From contig CAZIOU010000003.1 in NCBI GenBank assembly GCA_964540995.1, positions 1 through 64,000 on the forward strand: a stretch of 64,000 bases of DNA. Reading direction: 5' to 3'. Positions within the stretch are counted from its first letter, which is position 1. Each line of letters starts with the position of its first letter. Under the pieces are notes generated by a model, which was given only the letters and a program-made list of their open reading frames with translations, was not told the DNA's origin and searched no databases. The translations under genes and the position numbers were made by a program. Positions 23,095 through 32,107 of the stretch are shown one piece after another. The stretch is from JAZDLR01 sp964540995 (GTDB lineage: Bacteria; Patescibacteriota; Patescibacteriia; UBA1558; 2-01-FULL-52-15).

Positions 23095-23814
23095 ATGAAA
23101 AAGATTGAGCTCCTCGGAGTCAAAATAGCTACGCTAGAGCCAACCGAAATCGATAGCACTTTGGCTGATTTTTTGCATACACCTGGTCTCAAACAGATTG
23201 TCACGGTTAATCCAGAATTTCTCGTTACAGCTCAAGAAGACAGTGAATTCAAAGCTATTCTGAACTCGGCTGATCTGGCCTTGCCGGACGGTGTCGGCAT
23301 CATCTACGTCAGTAAAATATTAGGAAAGAAAATTTCACGAACCAATAGAATGACAGGTGTGGAGCTGACGCACTCACTACTGAAGCTGGCTGAAGCTGAA
23401 CAAAAAACCGTGGAGATCGTTTTGCCCGCCAATGCACTTTCAACCCAAGAAGAAATTTTAATCAACGTGAAAAAACTGAATCCCCAGAGCATCGTTAAAG
23501 TTATTGCAGCTGCAGATGTCCAAGAACAATCACCACGAGCAGATATAATCTTCGTAGCGCTGGGAGCTCCGGAGCAAGAGAAGTGGATTTGGAGTCAGCG
23601 AGAGAAATTATTGGGCACGAAGATTGCCGTCGGAGTAGGGGGGACGTTTGACTTCATATCTGGTAAAATACCAAGAGCACCACAGTGGCTGCGTTCTCTG
23701 GGCTTGGAATGGCTCTATCGCCTCTACCAAGAGCCAAGGAGAAGGTTTAAGCGCATTATACGGGCGGTTATCGTGTTTCCGTGGCTCGTACTCACTAAGA
23801 GTAATAATCAATAA
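23095..23814 (+). CDS. WecG/TagA/CpsF-family glycosyltransferase (GT26)
   Basis: 239 residues from ATG 23095. The sequence LGVKIATLEPTEI, VTVNPEFLVTAQEDSEF, LALPDGVGIIYVSKILGKKISRTNRMTG and FVALGAPEQEKWIW … VGVGGTFDFISGKIPRAPQW contains the conserved Asp and Arg residues of GT26 enzymes, which add ManNAcA or ManNAc to undecaprenyl-linked GlcNAc. A C-terminal basic amphipathic helix (RLYQEPRRRFKRIIRAVIVF) would attach it to the membrane. Its 5' untranslated region is entirely the AT-rich repeat. Confidence 0.88.
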   Translation: MKKIELLGVKIATLEPTEIDSTLADFLHTPGLKQIVTVNPEFLVTAQEDSEFKAILNSADLALPDGVGIIYVSKILGKKISRTNRMTGVELTHSLLKLAEAEQKTVEIVLPANALSTQEEILINVKKLNPQSIVKVIAAADVQEQSPRADIIFVALGAPEQEKWIWSQREKLLGTKIAVGVGGTFDFISGKIPRAPQWLRSLGLEWLYRLYQEPRRRFKRIIRAVIVFPWLVLTKSNNQ

Positions 23815-23930
23815 TCAAATTCCAATTTACAAACAATATTTAATCTTCAAATCCCAAACAGCAATGCTTTTAGGTTTGTCTGTATTGAATATTTGATATT
23901 GTTTGGCACTTGATTATTGAGTCTTGAAAT
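23805..23930. repeat. AT-rich repeat copy between GT26 gene and gltX
   Basis: Contains AATAATCAATAATCAAATTC and TCTGTATTGAATATTTGATA words shared with 15567-15690 and 22630-23094. Confidence 0.75.
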
Positions 23931-23941
23931 TTCATTTTTGT

Positions 23942-25381
23942 ATGTCAAAAATTGTAACCCGCTTCGCACCATCACCCACCGGCTATCTTCATCTCGGCGG
24001 TCTTCGTACTGCCTTGTATTCCTATCTGTGGGCCAAGAAGCACGATGGCCAATTTATCCTCCGTATCGAAGATACTGATCAGAAACGTAAAGTGGAGGGC
24101 GCAGAAGAGCAATTAATCGGCGTTTTGAGTCAGTTGGGTATGAAACATGATCAATTATTCCGTCAGTCCGATCGACTGGATCTCTATCGTGAAGCGGCCG
24201 AGAAGCTAATTGCTTCTGGCCATGCCTATCGCTGTTACTGCAGTGAAGAGCGCCTCGAAGAATTACGAGCGCGTCAGACAGCTGAACATCAGGTGCCACG
24301 CTATGACGGCCGTTGCCGTTCGCTATCGGCCGAAGAAATTCAATCGCAGGCTGGCAAGCCGAGTGTGGTCCGTTTCCGTATGCCTGACAATCGTGTCATC
24401 ACGATGAGAGACTTTATTCGTGGCACTATTACCGTGAAAAGTGAAGATTTAGACGATTTCATCTTGCTCAAGTCTGATACCTGGCCTACCTACCATCTAG
24501 CGGTCGTTGTGGATGATTCTTCTATGGGAGTGACACACATCATCCGAGGAGATGAGTGGTTGTCGTCGCTACCCAAGCATCAATTACTGTATGAAGCTTT
24601 TGGTTTAGAAGTACCAACGTTCGTGCATCTGCCGTTATTACTCAATCCTGACAAATCGAAACTGTCCAAACGTCAGGGCGATGTGGCGGTGGAAGATTAT
24701 CTGGCTAAGGGTTATCTCAAAGTAGCTCTGATCAACTACGTGTCGTTACTTGGCTGGCATGCTTCTAGCGATGAAGAGTTTTTTACCTTGGAACAATTGA
24801 TCAAGGAATTCGATCTAGATCGTCTGCAGAAATCGGGTGCCGTCTTTGATGTCGAGAAACTTAATTGGTATAACAGTCATTATATTCGTCAGGCGGTTGA
24901 GCAAAATATTCCGGCGTATTACCAAGAGGTACTGGCTTTCGTCCGAGCCAACGTCTTGCCTGGAGTCGACGAGTCACTGATGGAGAAGATTGTTAAAGTG
25001 TATTCGCCTCGTTTAGAGTATTTGATGTTATTAAAAGATCGTTGTAGCTATATTTTTGAATTGCCTGACTATCCGGCGGAGATGTTAGTTTTCAAGAAAA
25101 GCACCAAAGAAGTTACCACTAAGGGTTTACACGCTGTTATCAAAGCTTTGACCGACGTCAATGTGACATGGTGGGTGGCGGTAGAACAGTTAGATTCTTT
25201 ATTGAAAGAAGTTGTTACCATGGAGGGATTAACCTTCGGCGATGTCTTATGGCCAGTGCGAGTTGCTTTGAGTGGTGTAGAGCAGAGCCCATCACCGGCA
25301 GAATTGGCCTGGATCTTGGGTCGTGATGAATCATTGCGTCGTTTACAGTTGGCTAGCGACAAGCTGGGAACTATGGTATAA
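23942..25381 (+). CDS. gltX: Glutamyl-tRNA synthetase
   Basis: Charges tRNA-Glu (and possibly tRNA-Gln, for later amidation). ATG 23942 begins MSKIVTRFAPSPTGYLHLGG, containing the class I HIGH-like motif (HLGG). IEDTDQKR, the zinc-like CYCSEERLEELR region, RGDEWLSSLPKHQLLYEAFG and the KLSKRQG (KMSKS) motif follow. 479 residues, the usual length. No upstream Shine-Dalgarno. No glutaminyl-tRNA synthetase is seen in the window, so tRNA-Gln here may rely on mischarging plus GatCAB, a common CPR route (inference). Confidence 0.95.
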   Translation: MSKIVTRFAPSPTGYLHLGGLRTALYSYLWAKKHDGQFILRIEDTDQKRKVEGAEEQLIGVLSQLGMKHDQLFRQSDRLDLYREAAEKLIASGHAYRCYCSEERLEELRARQTAEHQVPRYDGRCRSLSAEEIQSQAGKPSVVRFRMPDNRVITMRDFIRGTITVKSEDLDDFILLKSDTWPTYHLAVVVDDSSMGVTHIIRGDEWLSSLPKHQLLYEAFGLEVPTFVHLPLLLNPDKSKLSKRQGDVAVEDYLAKGYLKVALINYVSLLGWHASSDEEFFTLEQLIKEFDLDRLQKSGAVFDVEKLNWYNSHYIRQAVEQNIPAYYQEVLAFVRANVLPGVDESLMEKIVKVYSPRLEYLMLLKDRCSYIFELPDYPAEMLVFKKSTKEVTTKGLHAVIKALTDVNVTWWVAVEQLDSLLKEVVTMEGLTFGDVLWPVRVALSGVEQSPSPAELAWILGRDESLRRLQLASDKLGTMV

Positions 25382-25382
25382 T
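25374..25382 (+). promoter_or_regulatory. Extended -10 promoter inside the gltX 3' end
   Basis: TGGTATAAT, with no clear -35, 22 nt before the ATG at 25404. The same TGGTATAAT occurs before the cohesin-domain gene. Confidence 0.5.
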
Positions 25383-25403
25383 AGTTTCATCTTGCTTGTC
25401 AGA

Positions 25404-26672
25404 ATGAAAACAAAAAAATTGTACCCAACCATTATTAAATTTTTGAAGCCCAGCATCGGGTTGATGTTGGTTTTTTTGTTTAGCGTTAGCCCAATTGTCC
25501 AAGCAGCCACGACGTCGTTGTCGCTGGATAATGCCGCTGATCAAGAAATTTGGCAGCTCAATCAGCAGATAAATGACAAAAAGAAGGCCATTGATGATTT
25601 GAAACGACAAGCGGAGATTTACCGCAAGGCCGTAGCGCAGAAACAAGCCAAAGTCTCGACACTTACCAATCAATTGACGCAGATCAATTCCACTATTGCG
25701 CGTGTCAGCTTGGAGATTGATTCGCTGGAGCTGCAGATGGACGAAGTTAACCTCCGTTTGGAGTCGACTAAGTTGAAAATATCGGCCAAAGAAAAGGAAA
25801 TTCAAGATCAGAAGGGTCGCCTAGCTGATCTGATACGAGCTTTGGATGATCGCTATCAAGAGAATGCTATGGTTATGATGTTGGCGACAAGTGACAGCCT
25901 CGGTGACTATATGGACAATCTGCAAACCTTGCAGAATTTGCAACACGATCTTTATAATAACCTTGATCAGATGAACAATCTCAAGATTGCTTTGGTCTCG
26001 GACCAGAATCAACTGACCGATAGCAAGAAAGATCTGGACAGTCTGCGGGAGAATTTGGATGGTAAGGTTGATCAACTACAATCCCAGAAGGATGTCAAAA
26101 GTAATCTCATCGTCAATACCAAGGGTGAAGAAGCCAAATATCAGAAACTGTTAGCCCAAGCCAAAGCAGAAGCTGATAAAATTGATAGCGATATTACCAA
26201 TCTAGAGAAGGTCGCTCGTGAAAAGTTACAACGACAAGTAACCAAGGGAGATGTCTTGGGAGGAGATGAGGCTTTTGCCTGGCCGGTACCATCACATATT
26301 GTTAATGCCTATTTCCACGATCCTGATTACCCTTTTCGCAATGTTTTCGAGCATTCCGGTGTCGACCTGAAGGCCAAGCAGGGCACCGAAGTGCGCGCGG
26401 CCAAGTCAGGCTATGTCGCCAAGGCCAAGAATGCCGGCATGGGCTACAGCTATGTGATTTTGGTGCATGACAATCAATTATCTACTGTCTACGGTCATTT
26501 GAGTAAGATTTTGGTCAAAGATGATAATTTCGTTAATCAAGGTCAGATTATCGGTTATTCTGGTGGCACCCCTCATACTCCTGGAGCAGGCCCGTTCGTC
26601 ACTGGTCCGCATTTACATTTTGAAGTTCGATTGAACGGTATCCCTGTCAACCCACTCAATTATTTACCTTAG
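25404..26672 (+). CDS. EnvC-like coiled-coil M23 peptidase
   Basis: 422 residues from ATG 25404; the longer open frame overlaps gltX and is unlikely. Signal peptide (IGLMLVFLFSVSPIVQAA), a long coiled coil (about 45-275, IWQLNQQINDKKKAIDDLKR onward), then a LytM/M23 domain (about 300-420) with EHSGVDLKAKQG (HxxxD) and GPHLHFEV (HxH), so the zinc ligands are intact. EnvC itself is inactive and activates amidases, whereas this protein is probably an active endopeptidase acting at division or in envelope remodelling. Confidence 0.88.
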   Translation: MKTKKLYPTIIKFLKPSIGLMLVFLFSVSPIVQAATTSLSLDNAADQEIWQLNQQINDKKKAIDDLKRQAEIYRKAVAQKQAKVSTLTNQLTQINSTIARVSLEIDSLELQMDEVNLRLESTKLKISAKEKEIQDQKGRLADLIRALDDRYQENAMVMMLATSDSLGDYMDNLQTLQNLQHDLYNNLDQMNNLKIALVSDQNQLTDSKKDLDSLRENLDGKVDQLQSQKDVKSNLIVNTKGEEAKYQKLLAQAKAEADKIDSDITNLEKVAREKLQRQVTKGDVLGGDEAFAWPVPSHIVNAYFHDPDYPFRNVFEHSGVDLKAKQGTEVRAAKSGYVAKAKNAGMGYSYVILVHDNQLSTVYGHLSKILVKDDNFVNQGQIIGYSGGTPHTPGAGPFVTGPHLHFEVRLNGIPVNPLNYLP

Positions 26673-26707
26673 TCGTCGATGACCCGAGTCATGACGCTTG
26701 TCATAGG

Positions 26708-27247
26708 ATGAAGACGTTAGCTCGCTCGGTTTTATTGTTATTGGCCCTTCTGGGGCTGTTTAGTTTCTTTACTGCTGGTCGAGCACAGAATGTATTGTCT
26801 AGTGCTTCTGTACCTTCGGAGACAGAGTTTCAAAAGCTGCAATACTGCCTGAAGGATAGTGATTGTCAGATTGTACGCTGGGACGATTGTACGCAATGTT
26901 CTTATTCACGGGCAGTCAATAGTCGTTGGGCCAACTATTTTCACGACAACGCTGATTACTACCAATATCCTATCAGCTTCAATACCTATTATTGCCAAGC
27001 GTTGATCAAATTACCTACCACTACGGTAACTACGACGAAACCCGCCCCACGGCCGGTCACCTGTCAGGACGAATTCCAGTCAGAGCAAGTAATCGGTAGC
27101 GGCTGCGATAGTTTCATTCATCAATGTTATGCCAAGTGCAAAGATTTGTTGGGTAGAACCCATAAGTGCACCTTTGACTCCTATTTGCAACGACTAACTG
27201 ATACCTACGTGCCTCAATTAATAGTCCCTACGCATGAAGCCAAGTAG
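26708..27247 (+). CDS. Secreted cysteine-rich protein
   Basis: 179 residues with a signal peptide (VLLLLALLGLFSFFTAGRAQ) and ten cysteines in the mature part (YCLKDSDC, DDCTQC, TYYC, VTC, GC, QCYAKC, HKC), enough for five disulfides. The CxxC-rich pattern suggests a compact extracellular domain; no family is recognised. Its last codons overlap the start of the histidine kinase gene (ATG 27234), implying translational coupling and a sensory or envelope connection. Confidence 0.7.
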   Translation: MKTLARSVLLLLALLGLFSFFTAGRAQNVLSSASVPSETEFQKLQYCLKDSDCQIVRWDDCTQCSYSRAVNSRWANYFHDNADYYQYPISFNTYYCQALIKLPTTTVTTTKPAPRPVTCQDEFQSEQVIGSGCDSFIHQCYAKCKDLLGRTHKCTFDSYLQRLTDTYVPQLIVPTHEAK

Positions 27248-28895
27248 AGGCTTTAGCTTACATTTTATCTTGCTCTTGTTGTTCTATTTTTTTGCTTTGT
27301 TGCCCTTATTTTTTTTCTTGAGCAACACGTTTCAGCCTGACGTCATCCTGCAGCTAAGCCGTGAAGGTGTGGTTTCAACCACGGGGAGCGAACAGCTAGT
27401 CGCCCTGTATCAGCAGTTGCAATCACGACAAGATTCTCTGCTTCTGTGGTTCGGCATCTATGTGCTGGTAGTGAGCGGCTTGATCATCGTAATTGCTCGG
27501 CAGATTACACGACCACTCCGTGACCTCGAACGTCAAGCTACTACCATGGCACAAGGAAATCTGGGCTCAGCTATACGCGCTGGGGGCAGTCTGATACCAC
27601 TGCGGGAGGCGCATCATGTGGCCGCCGCACTCGAAAGCGCTCGTGTCAAAATCTTGCAGTCTTATCAAGAGTTGGAGTCGCAAGTAGCCGAGCGCACGTG
27701 GGATTTGCAGGTCAAAGTCCATCAATTGAGTCAGGCCGAGCAGCGTATCCAAGCGTCTAATAAAGCTCTAGCAGAATCATTAGCCGTTAACCAGCGTCAG
27801 AGAGTGGTGCTGCAAGATGTGTTGGACAACATGCCGGTCGGAGTCATGATTAGTCGTGCTGCCAATGGTCCCGTGGAATTTATCAATCGGCGAGCTGGAG
27901 AGCTGCTCGATGGTAATAAGCGTGGCGGTGATTATGCTGAACGCTATCAGATCTATCAGGTGGATCAGAAAACTCTTTACGACGCTAGTCAATTGCCGAT
28001 TAATGCTAGCTTCGGTAGCAAGAAAGGCAGCTACAAAGAAGATCTATTTGCCCGCCGACCAGACGGCAACTTTATCCAGCTCTACGCTCAATCGTCAGTA
28101 TTATACGATAAGATAGGGCAGGTGGAGCTGACGATTATGATTTTTGACGACATTACTGCTCGCAAAGAAATTGAGCGCCAGAAGTCGGAGTTTGTCTCGG
28201 TAGCTTCACATCAATTACGTACACCACTTACTGGAGTGAAGTGGTTTGCGGAGTTATTATTGGATAAACGGAGCGGCAAGTTATCTGAAAAACAGCGTTC
28301 CTTCGCCGATAATATCTTACAATCAACTGAACGGCTGATTAGTTTGGTCAATGATCTGCTCAATGTTTCTCGCATCGAGTCGCATCGAGTCGCGATCACT
28401 CCGGAGCCGGTGGATATCAAGAAGTTGCTCGAGAACCTGCAGTTGCAGCTGACGCCCCTATGGACGGCTCGACAGCAAACCGTCAAGCTGGAGTCGCCAG
28501 AACGCGTACCACTGATCTCTCTCGACCCTAAGTTTATCGCGGAAGCCTTCACCAATCTTTTGTCCAACGCTATCAAATATTCTCCCGATGGAAGCATTAT
28601 TCATATAGCGATTGAATTGCGACCCTCTGATGTGCTGATAACGGTTAGTGATCAGGGTCTGGGTATACCGATGGCCGACCAGTCTAAGCTATTTACCAAA
28701 TTTTTCCGGGCTGATAATGTAGTGAAGAAGGAGACCGAAGGCACGGGTTTGGGATTGTATGTGACGAAGCGAATTATCGAAGCTTCTGGTGGTACTATTT
28801 CTTTCCAATCAGCAGAAAATAAAGGCACACAATTTTTCATCACCTTACCATTGACCGGAAGTCCAATGATTAAAGGTGAAAAACAACTAATTTAA
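27234..28895 (+). CDS. Sensor histidine kinase (HAMP-PAS-HisKA-HATPase)
   Basis: 553 residues. Two transmembrane helices (about 8-30 and 79-100) bracket a short 50-residue extracytoplasmic loop; HAMP (about 100-150), a coiled-coil linker, PAS (about 190-305), HisKA with the phosphoacceptor His in SVASHQLRTPLTG (about 323-335), and an ATP-binding domain with NLLSNAIKYS (N box), DQGLGIP (G1) and GTGLGLY (G2). All catalytic boxes are intact. It is directly followed (1 nt) by a response regulator and a PilB-like ATPase. Confidence 0.93.
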   Translation: MKPSRGFSLHFILLLLFYFFALLPLFFFLSNTFQPDVILQLSREGVVSTTGSEQLVALYQQLQSRQDSLLLWFGIYVLVVSGLIIVIARQITRPLRDLERQATTMAQGNLGSAIRAGGSLIPLREAHHVAAALESARVKILQSYQELESQVAERTWDLQVKVHQLSQAEQRIQASNKALAESLAVNQRQRVVLQDVLDNMPVGVMISRAANGPVEFINRRAGELLDGNKRGGDYAERYQIYQVDQKTLYDASQLPINASFGSKKGSYKEDLFARRPDGNFIQLYAQSSVLYDKIGQVELTIMIFDDITARKEIERQKSEFVSVASHQLRTPLTGVKWFAELLLDKRSGKLSEKQRSFADNILQSTERLISLVNDLLNVSRIESHRVAITPEPVDIKKLLENLQLQLTPLWTARQQTVKLESPERVPLISLDPKFIAEAFTNLLSNAIKYSPDGSIIHIAIELRPSDVLITVSDQGLGIPMADQSKLFTKFFRADNVVKKETEGTGLGLYVTKRIIEASGGTISFQSAENKGTQFFITLPLTGSPMIKGEKQLI

Positions 28896-28896
28896 T

Positions 28897-29274
28897 ATGT
28901 CTACATCAACCATCAAAGTATTGGTAGTCGAGGACGATCCCTTCTTGTCCAAAGTTTACGAGAGTTCCTTCGCGGAAGCTGGCTACACTATGGCCTTTGC
29001 CCACGACGGTGAAGAAGCGCTCGATCAGATCGGTAGCTTTCATCCTGACGTAGTGTTATTGGATCTCGTCATGCCCAAGAAAGATGGCTTCGAAGTTTTG
29101 GAGGCGGTCAAAGCTAACCCGGCCTTGGCGGGCATTAAGATTGTCGTCTTGAGTAATCTGGGACAGCCTGAGGATAAAGCGAAATGTTTGGCTTTGGGTG
29201 CTGTCGACTATTTGATTAAGACGGATATTGCCATCTTGGATTTGGTGGCTAAAGTCAAAACCTATGTTAGCTGA
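28897..29274 (+). CDS. CheY-like single-domain response regulator
   Basis: 125 residues forming only a receiver domain: VVEDDPF (acidic pair), VVLLDLVMPKKDG (phosphoacceptor Asp at about 53), LSNLGQPED (Ser/Thr switch) and YLIKTDI (Lys). No output domain, so it signals by protein contact. It is encoded with its kinase, and its stop overlaps the start of the PilB-like gene, so the ATPase or its machine may be the target (inference). Confidence 0.93.
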   Translation: MSTSTIKVLVVEDDPFLSKVYESSFAEAGYTMAFAHDGEEALDQIGSFHPDVVLLDLVMPKKDGFEVLEAVKANPALAGIKIVVLSNLGQPEDKAKCLALGAVDYLIKTDIAILDLVAKVKTYVS

Positions 29275-30937
29275 TCGCTTAGCCTCACATGAATTACGTG
29301 ATCTGATCGTCAAGCCGGGATTTATCACCGCCGATGAATTTCAAGCCGCTATCAATGAAGCGCAGCACAGCGGTAAATCATTGGCTACCGTTATATTGGA
29401 GAAAAGTTTCCTCACGACTGAAGAGCTAACTCGTCTAGCGTCAGATCATTTTCAGATCCCTTTCGTGCAACTTAGTCGGGTGTCGATCCCAGCTGATGTC
29501 ATACAAGCTATCCCCGAATTAGTGGCACAAGAACATCGGGCCGTTGCTTTTGGTTCAGATACTGCGGGAATCAAAGTTGCTTTCGTCGATCCGCTCGACA
29601 CCACTGCTATTGAGACCTTGAAGAAAGCAGTAGAACATCCGATCATTGTCTGTGCTGCGACTGAAGATGACGTGGCGGCTGCTTTGGGTGCGTACCCACA
29701 TCACTACCTTGATGGGATCAAAGAATTAGCTTTAGCCGCAGCCAAACAGCAAGGAGATAGTAGTGGCATTAGTGACGGTCTGATTAAACTGTTTGAATCG
29801 TTGCTCAACTATGCAGTAGTCAATCACGCCTCGGATATTCACCTCGAGCCGTATGAAGATCGTTTCTTAGTTCGGTATCGTATCGATGGAGTCATGCATC
29901 ATGTTATAGACCTACCTAAGGCCATAGGACTGCCTATAATCAATCGAATCAAGGTATTGGGTAAGATGAAGCTTGATGTTAAGAATACGCCGCAGGATGG
30001 CAAATTTCGCTTCGGACAAGGAACGGCTGCTATCGATATCCGCGCCTCAATCGCGCCATTAGTTACCGGTGAGAAAGTTGTCTTACGTTTACTCAGTAGT
30101 CGTCATCGGTCATTAAATTTGGGTGATCTTGGTTTGTCGGCTGATCAACTTAAAGCCCTAGGTGCATTAGCTATGAAGAAGCAGGGTATGATTGTTTCTT
30201 GCGGTCCGAGTGGTTCTGGTAAAACAACAACCCTGTATGCTCTACTGAAGAAAATGAATTCGGAGCAAGTTACGATTGCTAGTATTGAAGATCCAGTAGA
30301 GTATGATCTAGAAGGAGTCAACCAATTGCAAGTGAATGAAGCTTTCAGTCTTTCGTTTAGCGAAGGATTGAAAGTAATTTTGCGACAGGATCCAGACATC
30401 ATCATGATTAGTGCCATTCGCGATATTGCTACGGCGCATCTGGCCAATAATGCCGCTCTGACGGGGCACTTGGTTTTGACCAGTCTAGACGGTACTGATG
30501 CTGTCAGTGCTATTGGTCGACTGCGTGAGCTCGAGCTTGATCCTTTCCCCTTGGCTACAAGTTTGCAAGGAATCATCGGGCAGCGACTGGTGCGCAAAAT
30601 TTGTTTCAACTGTCGTATTAGTTATGATCTTAATGACAAAGAGCGGGAAGTACTGGCGCAGCAGTTTCGATTGACACCAGAACAAACCCCCAAACATCTC
30701 TATCGAGGTAAGGGTTGTGATGTCTGCGGACAAACTGGTTATCGTGGTCGGGTAGGACTATTTGAAGTATTAGAAATTACCGAAGCACTTCGTCAAATGA
30801 TAATCGATAATCAACCATCCGAAGCGTTGGCTAAAGCGGTACAAACGGCTGGCTGGCGCAGTTTGCGGCTGGACGCTATAGACAAAGTCTCGTCCGGTCT
30901 GACGACGGCGGACGAGGCGTTTCAAGTTTTGTTATAA
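29264..30937 (+). CDS. PilB/GspE-family ATPase with altered catalytic motifs
   Basis: 557 residues from ATG 29264, overlapping the regulator gene by 11 nt. N-terminal MshEN/T2SSE-N-like domain (RDLIVKPGFITADEFQAAINEA), then the secretion ATPase core: Walker A GPSGSGKTTT (about 310), Asp box SIEDPVEYDLEGVNQ, Walker B region DPDIIMISAIRD, and the four-cysteine zinc site CFNC … CDVCGQTGYRGRVGLFEVL. The usual Walker B GEIRDxETA reads SAIRDIATA (catalytic Glu missing) and the His box TLHTNDA reads SLDGTDA. It resembles type IV pilus motors but may be slow or inactive. Confidence 0.88.
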   Translation: MLADRLASHELRDLIVKPGFITADEFQAAINEAQHSGKSLATVILEKSFLTTEELTRLASDHFQIPFVQLSRVSIPADVIQAIPELVAQEHRAVAFGSDTAGIKVAFVDPLDTTAIETLKKAVEHPIIVCAATEDDVAAALGAYPHHYLDGIKELALAAAKQQGDSSGISDGLIKLFESLLNYAVVNHASDIHLEPYEDRFLVRYRIDGVMHHVIDLPKAIGLPIINRIKVLGKMKLDVKNTPQDGKFRFGQGTAAIDIRASIAPLVTGEKVVLRLLSSRHRSLNLGDLGLSADQLKALGALAMKKQGMIVSCGPSGSGKTTTLYALLKKMNSEQVTIASIEDPVEYDLEGVNQLQVNEAFSLSFSEGLKVILRQDPDIIMISAIRDIATAHLANNAALTGHLVLTSLDGTDAVSAIGRLRELELDPFPLATSLQGIIGQRLVRKICFNCRISYDLNDKEREVLAQQFRLTPEQTPKHLYRGKGCDVCGQTGYRGRVGLFEVLEITEALRQMIIDNQPSEALAKAVQTAGWRSLRLDAIDKVSSGLTTADEAFQVLL

Positions 30938-30938
30938 G

Positions 30939-31328
30939 TTAGCGGGCAGTAAAGGTGGCGGAGATGATCTGACCACTTTTGTTTTGGGCGGGTAGATCTT
31001 GGGAAGCGATGAATTTGAGATCGCTATTGTCAGCATGCATAACTACCAGATATTGTTTGCCGCCTTGGAGTTTGTCAGCGGTAGCGATAGTAATATTGGA
31101 GCTCGATCCGATGGGGTAGAGGATGCTCAAACCGAGGATTTTGCCTGGTTGGCCGTTATCGTTCTCATGCACCACCAGATAACCAGGAGTATCGAACGTG
31201 ACTTTCTTGATAACTACACGGTCGCCACTAGCGCTAATGCCAGAGAGCGGTCCTGATTGGCCCAGGGAGCAGCCAGAAATGATCAATAATACGCCAGCCA
31301 TCAAGGTGGCGAAAAGTAGCTTTTTCAT
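30939..31328 (-). CDS. Lipoprotein with DUF7282-like beta domain
   Basis: 129 residues with a lipobox (LLIISGCS, Cys20). The mature part has the motif TPGYLVVHENDNGQPGKILG and later KQYLVVMHADNS, a beta-sandwich pattern resembling surface-protein DUF7282 domains. Convergent with the ATPase gene (2 nt between stops). Probably a membrane-anchored extracytoplasmic protein; ligand unknown. Confidence 0.7.
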   Translation of the reverse strand: MKKLLFATLMAGVLLIISGCSLGQSGPLSGISASGDRVVIKKVTFDTPGYLVVHENDNGQPGKILGLSILYPIGSSSNITIATADKLQGGKQYLVVMHADNSDLKFIASQDLPAQNKSGQIISATFTAR

Positions 31329-31372
31329 GTATATAGTATAGCATGCACGGCGGGTAGTGATAAGCTTTCTGT

Positions 31373-31380
31373 GCTATTAT
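31373..31380 (+). promoter_or_regulatory. Extended -10 promoter of the mannosyltransferase operon
   Basis: TGCTATTAT (31372-31380); the ATG at 31394 lies 14 nt beyond, so the leader is about 7 nt. Confidence 0.5.
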
Positions 31381-31393
31381 TACTGCGTTTACT

Positions 31394-32107
31394 ATGAAAG
31401 TTTGGATTCATCTCAATACGTATAACGAGGCTGATAATCTGGAACCGATAGTGCGGTCTATTTTGGCGCAGCAACTCGGTGATTTCACCTTGGCTATCGT
31501 TGATGATAATTCTCCTGATGGCACCGGTCACATCGCCGACACGTTAGCCCTTGAAGATAGACGAATTACAGTTATCCACCGCCCTGCCAAAGAAGGTATT
31601 GGCCCAGCTTATCGGGCTGGTTTCAAGCAGGCTCTGGCCGGTGACTATGATGCTTGTATTCAGATTGATGCTGACTTCTCTCATGACGCTGCTGATTTGC
31701 CACGGCTGATCGCTGCGCTTACAAATTCTGCCGATATTGTTATTGGTTCTCGCTATGTGCCTGGTGGTCGGGTAGAGGGTGTGCCTTTGTACCGTCAATG
31801 GATCAGCCGTTTAGGTAATTGGTATATCGAGAAGAAACTTCATCTGCCAGTCAATGATGTTACGGCTGGTTTCGTGGGATTTCGACGAAGTGCTTTGGAG
31901 CAGCTCGATATCACTACTATCGGATCATTTGGTTATGCTTGGCAGATCGAAACGAAGGTGCGTGCCGTTCGATTGAAATTATCTATCGTCGAATTGCCGA
32001 TAATCTTTCGCGAGCGCCGAGCTAACCAATCTAAATTTACTTGGTCGATTGCCCAGGAGTGCATCGCGGTAGTCAATCGTATAGCAATTTCTAACCATGA
32101 TCACTAA
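31394..32107 (+). CDS. Polyprenol monophosphomannose synthase (GT2, DPM1-like)
   Basis: 237 residues, one GT2 domain: LNTYNEADNLEPIVRSI, IVDDNSPDGTG (nucleotide-binding DD) and CIQIDADFSHD (DxD). The IGSFGYAWQIETKV and PIIFRERRANQSK segments are characteristic of DPM1-type enzymes, which make polyprenyl-phosphate mannose on the cytoplasmic face. Its stop overlaps the start of a PMT-like mannosyltransferase, so the two genes probably form a donor/acceptor pair. Confidence 0.88.
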   Translation: MKVWIHLNTYNEADNLEPIVRSILAQQLGDFTLAIVDDNSPDGTGHIADTLALEDRRITVIHRPAKEGIGPAYRAGFKQALAGDYDACIQIDADFSHDAADLPRLIAALTNSADIVIGSRYVPGGRVEGVPLYRQWISRLGNWYIEKKLHLPVNDVTAGFVGFRRSALEQLDITTIGSFGYAWQIETKVRAVRLKLSIVELPIIFRERRANQSKFTWSIAQECIAVVNRIAISNHDH

